Below, one piece after another: positions 58,757 through 64,000 of a DNA stretch of 64,000 nucleotides. The first letter of the stretch is position 1; the number at the start of each line of letters is the position of its first letter. This DNA is from Microvirga lenta (GTDB lineage: Bacteria; Pseudomonadota; Alphaproteobacteria; Rhizobiales; Beijerinckiaceae). Made by a program: the position numbers and the translations under genes. The notes beneath the pieces were generated by a model that worked only from the letters and a program-made list of their open reading frames with translations, did not search any database and had not been told where the DNA came from. The DNA lies in assembly GCF_020532555.1 (NCBI RefSeq), contig NZ_JAJBBR010000004.1, positions 186,001-250,000 of the forward strand. The letters run 5' to 3'.

Positions 58757-60335
58757 CGTATCGCGCCGGGCGCGACCGCGAAGCTTCGGCGCGGCGGCGC
58801 GCGAGCGCCACCGCGGCGGCGATGCCCGCAGCCGCCACCAGCCCGATGCCCAGGGCGGTGCGCAGGCTCGGCAGCGTGAGCCGCTCCCCGAATTCGGGCG
58901 CCATCCGCTCGGGCCGGTCGGGATCGAGCAGCCGGCTCTCCGCCATCGCGACCTCGGCCTCCGTCAGTTCCGGCGGCTCGAACGGGATGAGACTGCGTCC
59001 GTCGTCCCGCCTCAGCCGCTCGATGGCCCGGATCATGGATCCGTGCTCGGTCGCCAGCGTGGCCGCGAGCCTCTCCTGCGCCACGCCGAGATGCTCCGCG
59101 ATCAGCCGGTCGCGGATCGCCGTGATCACCTGCCGGACCTTGCGGTCGGCCTGGCCGGCGCCGGCCTCGACGGCGAGGTCGCACTCCGTGTCGAGGCCCA
59201 TGGAGCGGTTGTTCAGGTTGGACGAGCCCACCCGCAGGAGCCGGTCGTCCACGGCCACGACCTTGGCATGGACATAGATGTCCTCGCCCCCTTTCGTGAC
59301 GGGGGTGTAGATCCTGAAGCGGCCGTGGCGGTCCTGTTTTGCGAGATCGCGCACCAGGACGGCGCGGGCGGATCCCATCACCTCTTCCTCCAGCCATCCG
59401 ACCGCCGATCGCGGATTGATCACGACGATCTCGGGGCCGTTCTCCTCCTGCAGGCGCTTCGCCAGCGCGTCCGCGATACGGTGCGAGGCGAAGTACTGCG
59501 TCTCGATGTAGATCGTGTGCCGCGCGGCCCGGATGGCCGCGAGATAGAGCGCCTCGATCTCCCGGATCTCCGGTTGCGCCTCGCCATAGGCCGGCTCCGT
59601 CCGGGCGATGGCGACCTCCACGTCGGTGAGGTCGGGAGACAGGTGTTCCGGCCAGCAGGGAGCGGCGGCCTTCGGCGGCGGCAGCGCCTCGCCGGTCGCC
59701 CTTCGCCAGCGCTCGCGCGCAAGCTCGCCCAGAGCCCCGGCCGCCTCGCCCGTGAGGCAGGTGGTGACGTCGTGCCACGGCTGATAGGCCCGGCCCCTGT
59801 CGATCCGGTGCGGATCGTCGTCGCGATGCGCGGGCGTGTCCCAGCGATAATCCGTCATGTCGATGCCGCCGCAGAAGGCCAGGCAGTCGTCGATCACGAC
59901 GATCTTCTGGTGGTGGCAGGCGCCCATGGGATGTTCGTGGTCCAGGCGGAAATCGATGCGCTTGCCCAGGAGCCAGTCGAGCAGCTTCAGGGGAAGCGTG
60001 GCCCGGAACGGGAATTTGAGGAACGACAGATCCCAGCGGAGCACGAACACGCGCAGCCCCGGCCGCCTCTTGACCGCTTCCGCCAGGAAGGAGCCGAGTT
60101 CGTCCGGCACGCCCGGCATCGGGTTCGTCCGTTCGAGGCCGATGCTCAGGTCGAAGTCCCACCCGATGAGGAACACGGTATGCCGCGCCTGCAGGATGGC
60201 GGCTTTCGCCGCGGCGAAATAGGCCGCCGCATCGACGATCACCGCGAGGCGGTCGGCCCGCGCGAGGCGCCAGCAGGTCCTGCCCTCCTCAAGGACTCGG
60301 AGGCCGCTTTCGGAGTGGTGCATTCCAGGTTTCAT
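58701..60335 (-). CDS. Phospholipase D-family protein
   Basis: A 544-residue PLD-superfamily enzyme with two HKD motifs, HHQKIVVIDDCLAFCGGID and HAKVVAVDDRLLRVGSSNLN. It hydrolyses or transfers phosphodiester head groups of membrane lipids. Near the C-terminus is a hydrophobic helix (TALGIGLVAAAGIAAAVALA) followed by a very Arg-rich tail, so it may be tail-anchored; there is no N-terminal signal. The last 18 codons overlap the convergent VOC gene. It starts 15 bp after the 28-residue membrane-peptide gene and is probably translated from the same message. Confidence 0.9.
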   Translation of the reverse strand: MKPGMHHSESGLRVLEEGRTCWRLARADRLAVIVDAAAYFAAAKAAILQARHTVFLIGWDFDLSIGLERTNPMPGVPDELGSFLAEAVKRRPGLRVFVLRWDLSFLKFPFRATLPLKLLDWLLGKRIDFRLDHEHPMGACHHQKIVVIDDCLAFCGGIDMTDYRWDTPAHRDDDPHRIDRGRAYQPWHDVTTCLTGEAAGALGELARERWRRATGEALPPPKAAAPCWPEHLSPDLTDVEVAIARTEPAYGEAQPEIREIEALYLAAIRAARHTIYIETQYFASHRIADALAKRLQEENGPEIVVINPRSAVGWLEEEVMGSARAVLVRDLAKQDRHGRFRIYTPVTKGGEDIYVHAKVVAVDDRLLRVGSSNLNNRSMGLDTECDLAVEAGAGQADRKVRQVITAIRDRLIAEHLGVAQERLAATLATEHGSMIRAIERLRRDDGRSLIPFEPPELTEAEVAMAESRLLDPDRPERMAPEFGERLTLPSLRTALGIGLVAAAGIAAAVALARRRAEASRSRPARYARPPRNPDRHARARRDRA

Positions 60336-60350
60336 GACCGGGCGGCGGCG

Positions 60351-60437
60351 TCAGAAGATCAGGGCGAGAATCCCGATCACCACCGCCAGACCGATGAGAA
60401 AGATGATTCCGAGAGTGCCGCCGAGTACCTTGAGCAT
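60351..60437 (-). CDS. 28-residue hydrophobic membrane peptide
   Basis: MLKVLGGTLGIIFLIGLAVV then IGILALIF: a single membrane span filling nearly the whole peptide. GGAGG lies 8 nt before the ATG, a good ribosome site. It ends 15 bp upstream of the phospholipase D start on the same strand. Small Lys-capped spans of this type (similar to DUF3309/lmo0937-like or KdpF-like microproteins) are easily missed by annotation. No function known; it may anchor or regulate PLD or act as a leader. Confidence 0.6.
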   Translation of the reverse strand: MLKVLGGTLGIIFLIGLAVVIGILALIF

Positions 60438-60557
60438 GTCCGTTCCTCCATGGTTTTCCGCGAGGCGGCCGTGCCGGGCGCAAAGCCCGCCTCGGAACGG
60501 AACGACCAGCGGAGACGAGCCCGCCAAGTCTCCATTCATGCGAATGCCGAAGGTTTG

Positions 60558-60582
60558 AACGCATGGGCCGCGGTTGGGTTGC
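60558..60582 (-). promoter_or_regulatory. EcfG-like promoter candidate for the microprotein-PLD operon
   Basis: Minus strand reads GCAAC-N16-CGTT, one mismatch from GGAAC-N16/17-CGTT, about 120 nt upstream of the microprotein start. Confidence 0.25.
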
Positions 60583-60663
60583 GGCCGGGCGCACATCCGC
60601 AACGGCGTGCTCTATGATCGAGGGCGGACGCGATTCAGGTCCGTGACGGGGAAGGCGGGTGAG

Positions 60664-61293
60664 ATGAAGCTTCTTCTGGTGGGTGCGACAGGTCTGGTGG
60701 GCGGTCATGTTCTCCGGCTGGCGCTTAGCGACAGCCGCATCGACGCCGTGGTCGCGCCTGTCCGCCGGCCCCTGCCGGCCCATCCGAAGCTTCTCGCGCC
60801 GAGAGTGGATTTCGAGCGCCTGCCCGAGGATGCCGGGTGGTGGCAGGCCGATGCGGTCGTGTGCACGCTCGGGACCACGATGCGGACGGCCGGATCGCAG
60901 GAGGCGTTCCGCAGGGTCGATCGCGATTACCCGCTCGCCGTCGCCCGCCTGTCCAGGGAGCATGGCGCAGAGACCTTCGCCCTGAACTCGGCCATCGGGG
61001 CGGATCCGTCCTCGCGCTTCTTCTACAACCGGGTGAAGGGGGAGCTGGAGCGGGATCTCGCCGGTCTCGGATTCCGGTCCCTCACCTTCGTCCGCCCGGG
61101 CCTCATCGGCGGGCAGCGGAACGAGGTCCGGCCCGCCGAAAGGATCGCCTCCCTGACTCTCGGGCTTCTGAACCCGATCCTTCCGCGACGCCTGCGCATC
61201 AATCCGGCGGAGAGGATTGCGCACGCCCTGGTCGAGGCGGCCGTCGCGGGACGCCCCGGCACGCACATCGTCGGATCGGCCGAACTGGCCTGA
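60664..61293 (+). CDS. NAD(P)-binding Rossmann protein (HTATIP2-like)
   Basis: A 209-residue atypical short-chain dehydrogenase: MKLLLVGATGLVGGHVLRLA has the GxxGxxG nucleotide site, then VVCTLGTTMRTAGSQEAFRR and YNRVKGELERDLAGLGFRSL with the YxxxK-like pair (Tyr-x-x-x-Lys: YNRVK). The length and motifs match the HTATIP2/NmrA-like group often annotated as 'NAD-dependent epimerase/dehydratase'. Substrate unknown. Its final codons and stop lie in a 20-bp perfect palindrome (61262-61313). It is divergent from the microprotein-PLD operon. Confidence 0.88.
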   Translation: MKLLLVGATGLVGGHVLRLALSDSRIDAVVAPVRRPLPAHPKLLAPRVDFERLPEDAGWWQADAVVCTLGTTMRTAGSQEAFRRVDRDYPLAVARLSREHGAETFALNSAIGADPSSRFFYNRVKGELERDLAGLGFRSLTFVRPGLIGGQRNEVRPAERIASLTLGLLNPILPRRLRINPAERIAHALVEAAVAGRPGTHIVGSAELA

Positions 61294-61313
61294 GGCCGAT
61301 CCGACGATGTGCG
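61262..61313. terminator. 20-bp perfect inverted repeat spanning a stop codon
   Basis: CGCACATCGTCGGATCGGCC (61262-61281) is the exact reverse complement of 61294-61313. The 12-nt loop contains the TGA of the NAD(P)-binding gene. The left arm is coding (residues THIVGSA) and the right arm is untranslated. It may terminate transcription or protect the mRNA 3' end; a simple terminator is usually shorter. Confidence 0.6.
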
Positions 61314-61775
61314 CCTGTCGGCCCAGGATCGCTGGGAATCCCCGCCGAAGTGCTCATGACACCTGCGTTCGAGCTGAAACATCGCAAGCCCGCAAGTATT
61401 GCCGGAACGACCTGATCGGGTTTCCGCGACGAAGCTGCTCAACAGAAGCACCGTTGCGGCTTCGAAGAGATGGTCGTGCCGATCAGGTGCGAGACAGGTG
61501 AAACCGTCCCTCTATTCCTTCCGGCCCGTCACGCCGCTGGATCTCCCTCTCCTGCGCCGCTTTCCTGAGGCTCCTGGCTCAACGCCTTCGGGACGAGGGC
61601 GCCCCCGTCGCCGGCGCCGGCTTCCGCGGGGATGCCGTGGTGCAGACGGACGAGGGACCGGCGATGCTGATGACCTTCGTTCGAGGCGGCATGAGCGAAC
61701 GCCCTCGGGCAGCCTCCCCGTCGTGAGACCTCCGCACTGAATCTCCCGCTCGCGGCCCGAAGCCGGGCCGGGCGG
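61294..61775. other. 482-bp region with possible gene remnant
   Basis: After the palindrome arm the region has no intact gene. A GTG-started stretch at 61498 reads KPSLYSFRPVTPLDLPLLRR, which looks like the start of a GNAT acetyltransferase, but the frame degenerates into Arg/Pro-rich sequence after about 25 residues. A 9-bp inverted repeat CCTGATCGG (61411-61419)/CCGATCAGG (61479-61487) lies before it. It is between convergent genes, so it is not a promoter region for them. Confidence 0.4.
61498..61590 (+). pseudogene. Possible truncated GNAT acetyltransferase remnant
   Basis: The translation KPSLYSFRPVTPLDLPLLRR resembles the N-terminus of GNAT acetyltransferases (typical form FRPMTxxDLPLLxRWLE). 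No downstream acetyl-CoA-binding motif (Q/RxxGxG/A) is in frame or in the other plus-strand frames. A frame-shifted continuation in a second frame (RLLAQRLRDEGAPVAGAGF) is not a GNAT match. Evidence is a single short motif only. Confidence 0.25.
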
Positions 61776-62669
61776 TCAACGCCGCCTCTTGCGCAGGTAA
61801 TCCACGAGAACCCGCAACTTGAGCGGCAAGTTGCGGCGATTCGGATAGTAGAGGTAAAAGCCGGGGAAAGGCGGGCAGAACTCTTCGAGAAGCGGCACGA
61901 GTTCGGCCCGGGCGATGTAGGGCCGGAAGGTTTCCTCCATCCCGAAGGTCAGGCCTGCTCCCGCGCAGGCCAATCGTATCATCACCCTCATGTCGTTGGT
62001 GGTCACGCGGGGATTCACGTCCACGGCGAAGTCGCGTCCGTTCTCGGTGAATTCCCACCGGTAGGGGGCGACCTGCGGGTTGGGCCGCCAGCCGATGCAG
62101 TGATGCTTCGGCAGATCCCGGGGATGGGCAGGTGCACCATGCTGGGCCAGATAATCCGGGGAGGCCATCACCATGTGGCGCTGCTCGTCCGATACCGGAA
62201 CGGCGATCATGTCCTGCTCGATGACCTCGCCGAGCCGGACACCTGCATCGAAGCCGTCGGCCACGATGTCGAATTCCTCGTCCGTGACCGTGATGTCGAG
62301 GTGGATGTCAGGGTAGGCCGCGAGGAACCCGGCCAGCAGCGAGCCGCTCAGGAACCTCTCGGCGATCGAGGAGACCGTCAGGCGCACCATGCCGCTGGGC
62401 CGCTCGCGCATTTCGCCCACGGCTTCCAGTGCGGCGCCGAGATCGTCCATGGCCGGGCGCACCGACTGGTAGAGCCGCTCCCCCGCCTCCGTCAGATGGA
62501 GGCTTCGGGTGGTGCGCTGGACAAGAGCCACGCCCATCCGCTCCTCGAGCCGCCGGATGGCCTGGCTGACGGCCGAGCGGGTCACGCCCAGGCGCTCGCT
62601 CGCAGCCCGGAAGCTGCGTGCTTCCGCGACCGTCACGAAGACAGCGATGCCGGCGAGGTCTGGGATCAT
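61776..62669 (-). CDS. LysR-family transcriptional regulator
   Basis: A 297-residue LysR regulator. The N-terminal winged helix (FVTVAEARSFRAASERLGVT, RSAVSQAIRRLEERMGVALV, RTTRSLHLTEAGERLYQ) is classical, and a periplasmic-binding-protein-like effector domain follows (residues about 90-290). It is divergent from the short-chain dehydrogenase gene, so it is likely its regulator. The start at 62669 gives the standard LysR N-terminus MIPDLAGIAVFVTVAEA; an in-frame ATG at 62744 is an alternative. Shine-Dalgarno is weak for both. Confidence 0.93.
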   Translation of the reverse strand: MIPDLAGIAVFVTVAEARSFRAASERLGVTRSAVSQAIRRLEERMGVALVQRTTRSLHLTEAGERLYQSVRPAMDDLGAALEAVGEMRERPSGMVRLTVSSIAERFLSGSLLAGFLAAYPDIHLDITVTDEEFDIVADGFDAGVRLGEVIEQDMIAVPVSDEQRHMVMASPDYLAQHGAPAHPRDLPKHHCIGWRPNPQVAPYRWEFTENGRDFAVDVNPRVTTNDMRVMIRLACAGAGLTFGMEETFRPYIARAELVPLLEEFCPPFPGFYLYYPNRRNLPLKLRVLVDYLRKRRR

Positions 62670-62694
62670 TGGTGACAAAAACTTACCAGCCTGT

Positions 62695-62718
62695 GCGCGA
62701 TCGGCAAGTCGATCGCGC
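62695..62718. promoter_or_regulatory. Dyad in the LysR/SDR intergenic region
   Basis: GCGCGATC (62695-62702)-N8-GATCGCGC (62711-62718), a perfect 8-bp dyad between the divergent LysR and short-chain-dehydrogenase genes. A candidate LysR binding site, though it lacks the simple T-N11-A form and overlaps a possible longer LysR N-terminus. Confidence 0.3.
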
Positions 62719-62797
62719 AGGCCGGCAGCGGTATTTCTCGTCATGAGCTCAAGACCACGAAGTCATCGGGGTCCCGGCTCCATTGAGAGGAAATTCC

Positions 62798-63526
62798 ATG
62801 TCCGAGATGAAGATCGTTTTGATTACCGGCGCCTCCAGCGGGATCGGCGACGCCGTGGCTCGGGAGCTGTCCGAAGCCGGTCACGCCGTGGTGGTGGGCG
62901 CTCGCCGGACGGACCGCCTGCACGATCTGGTCGGCCGCATCGAGGCTTCCGGCGGCGTCGCACGGGCCCATCGGCTCGATGTCACCTCCCGGGATGATTT
63001 CACCAGGGTCGTGTCCGCGACCCTCGAGGAGTTCGGCCGCATCGATGTGATCGTCAACAATGCGGGCGTCATGCCCTTGTCGCCGCTCAGGGCCCTCAAG
63101 GTGGGCGAGTGGGACCAGATGGTGGATGTCAACATCAAGGGCGTCCTGAACGGGATCGCGGCCGTGCTGCCTCACATGGAGGCCAGAGGCTCAGGTCATG
63201 TGATCAACATCGCATCCATCGGAGCACATCGGGTCTCCCCGGCCGCTGCAGTCTACTGCGCCACCAAGTACGCCGTCTGGGCGATTTCGGACGGGCTTCG
63301 CCAGGAGACGGACCGGTTGCGGGTCACGGTGATCTCGCCGGGCGTCGTCGCGAGCGAGCTGGCGGAGACGATCTCGGACGACACGGCGCGCAAGGCGATG
63401 GTGGAGTTCCGCAGGCTTGCCATCGAGCCGGATGCGATCGGCCGGGCGGTCCGCTATGCGATCGAGCAGCCCTCCGATGTGGACGTGAGCGAGATCGTCG
63501 TTCGTCCGACGGCAAGCCCGCACTGA
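62798..63526 (+). CDS. Short-chain dehydrogenase/reductase
   Basis: A 242-residue classical SDR. The cofactor site is VLITGASSGIGDAVARELSE (TGxxxGxG), followed by NNAGVMPLSPL, the catalytic Ser in VINIASIGAH (S in HVINIASIG) and YCATKYA (YxxxK). GARRTDRLHDL after the second strand suggests NADP(H) preference (Arg-Arg). Substrate unknown. GAGAGGA precedes the ATG. It is divergent from the LysR gene and forms an operon with the following gene (15 bp gap). Confidence 0.93.
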   Translation: MSEMKIVLITGASSGIGDAVARELSEAGHAVVVGARRTDRLHDLVGRIEASGGVARAHRLDVTSRDDFTRVVSATLEEFGRIDVIVNNAGVMPLSPLRALKVGEWDQMVDVNIKGVLNGIAAVLPHMEARGSGHVINIASIGAHRVSPAAAVYCATKYAVWAISDGLRQETDRLRVTVISPGVVASELAETISDDTARKAMVEFRRLAIEPDAIGRAVRYAIEQPSDVDVSEIVVRPTASPH

Positions 63527-63541
63527 AGAGAGGAGTCTTCG

Positions 63542-63910
63542 ATGCCACGCAATGACATCGCCCTCGTCCTTGCGGTCGCAATGGCGGCCGCACCGGGGGC
63601 GCTCGCGCAGTCCGATATTTCCGATCAACCCCGGTCCAAGGAAGCAGCCGGCATGACAACTCACCCTTATCTCGGCATGTGGGTCACCAAGGACGGCCAC
63701 ATTCGCCAGGAGCTTCTCCCGAGCGGCCGTTATGACGAGGCGCGGGGCAGCCGCAGGAGCGCCTATCGGGGACGCTATGAGATCCGCGGCAACAAAATCG
63801 ACTACTGGGACGATACGGGATTTACGGCCGACGGTGAGTTCATCGACGGCGTCCTCCACCACGGCGGAATGCTGTTCTACAGGGAAGAACAGGTGAAGCC
63901 GCGTCCCTGA
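63542..63910 (+). CDS. Atu4866-domain secreted protein
   Basis: A 122-residue exported protein with a signal peptide (PRNDIALVLAVAMAAAPGALA). The mature domain matches the Agrobacterium Atu4866 family: THPYLGMWVTKDGHIRQELL, PSGRYDEARGSRRSAYRGRY and KIDYWDDTGFTADGEFIDGV. Such proteins follow LysR/SDR genes in many rhizobia and are of unknown function. The start ATG at 63542 lies 15 bp after the SDR gene; the ribosome site is AGAGGAG. Confidence 0.9.
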   Translation: MPRNDIALVLAVAMAAAPGALAQSDISDQPRSKEAAGMTTHPYLGMWVTKDGHIRQELLPSGRYDEARGSRRSAYRGRYEIRGNKIDYWDDTGFTADGEFIDGVLHHGGMLFYREEQVKPRP

Positions 63911-63920
63911 CGCGCGGTGC

Positions 63921-63952
63921 GATCCCCGCCACGGCACCATGCGTGGCGGGGA
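63921..63952. terminator. Bidirectional 12-bp hairpin terminator
   Basis: ATCCCCGCCACG (63921-63932) pairs perfectly with CGTGGCGGGGAT (63941-63952) across an 8-nt loop. It lies between the Atu4866 gene and the convergent gene at the window edge. Confidence 0.7.
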
Positions 63953-63965
63953 TTCAGGCGTCCGA

Positions 63966-64000
63966 TCAGACGTCCAGGTTCGCCACCGAGAGGGCGTTCT
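63966..64000 (-). CDS. gyrB: C-terminus of DNA gyrase subunit B (partial)
   Basis: The minus strand ends NALSVANLDV-stop, which resembles the conserved C-terminal tail of bacterial GyrB (E. coli ends ENALKAANIDI). Only 10 full codons are visible, so the identification rests on this short motif; ParE is the main alternative. The gene is truncated by the window edge and convergent with the Atu4866 gene. Confidence 0.55.
   Translation of the reverse strand, partial: NALSVANLDV

Overview
The window is GC-rich, single-chromosome-type bacterial DNA with almost no gaps between genes. The gene set points to an alphaproteobacterium of the Hyphomicrobiales (Rhizobiales), perhaps near Methylobacteriaceae/Microvirga. 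Evidence for this is an ActS/ActR (RegB/RegA) redox pair, MmcB, an intracellular PHB depolymerase, a perfect CtrA-type box, EcfG-type (GGAAC-N16/17-CGTT) promoter candidates and alphaproteobacterial-style palindromic intergenic repeats. The genus is an inference. No rRNA, tRNA, CRISPR array, phage or complete insertion sequence was seen.

Layout. 0.15-7.7 kb: a metallo-hydrolase, a very odd ABC-transporter-like protein whose ATPase motifs are degenerate, a TPR protein, and a large RTX-tailed animal-type haem peroxidase behind a structured leader. 7.8-11.2 kb: a DUF4142 protein and mmcB, divergent from one region with two EcfG-like promoters, then the redox two-component pair. 11.3-20.2 kb: phaZ, a zinc metallopeptidase, a chemoreceptor, a Bcr/CflA exporter, a class A penicillin-binding protein and a Na+/H+ antiporter, the last two sharing a region with a CtrA box. 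20.2-22.8 kb: a translationally coupled radical SAM + UdgX DNA-repair pair. 23.0-25.9 kb: a complete TRAP transporter. 26-30.5 kb: OsmC, RecX, PAP2 phosphatase, YcaQ-like glycosylase and an ankyrin protein, interspersed with palindromic repeats.

30.7-43.8 kb: a DHA2 exporter, a HerA/VirB4-like ATPase, an M20 amidohydrolase, a VOC dioxygenase, a serine beta-lactamase-like hydrolase, small secreted proteins, a Gfo/Idh/MocA oxidoreductase, a MipA/OmpV protein, an AbrB-type permease and an omptin protease with all four catalytic residues. 44.1-48.2 kb: an overlapping three-gene operon for a periplasmic molybdenum hydroxylase (tri-haem cytochrome c, 2Fe-2S subunit, Tat-exported Mo subunit). 48.2-51 kb: a glyoxalase-II-like hydrolase and the glutathione-dependent formaldehyde pathway (frmA-fghA). 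51.2-55.8 kb: two proteins of unknown role, a NUDIX hydrolase, a standalone SIR2 protein and an AmpG-like transporter. 55.9-64 kb: a DUF465 protein, an HxlR regulator divergent from a VOC/SRPBCC/DUF1428/VOC operon, phospholipase D with a 28-residue membrane peptide encoded just upstream, an NAD(P)-binding protein ending in a 20-bp perfect palindrome, a LysR regulator divergent from a short-chain dehydrogenase and an Atu4866-type protein, and the last codons of what looks like gyrB.

How the parts relate. Most genes are chromosomal housekeeping or stress-response genes in short operons. Recurrent themes are stress and DNA repair (mmcB, UdgX/rSAM, RecX, YcaQ, OsmC), redox and one-carbon metabolism (ActSR, formaldehyde detoxification, Mo hydroxylase) and envelope maintenance (PBP, AmpG-like, omptin, PLD). 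Convergent genes are usually separated by strong hairpins, several of which enclose the stop codons.
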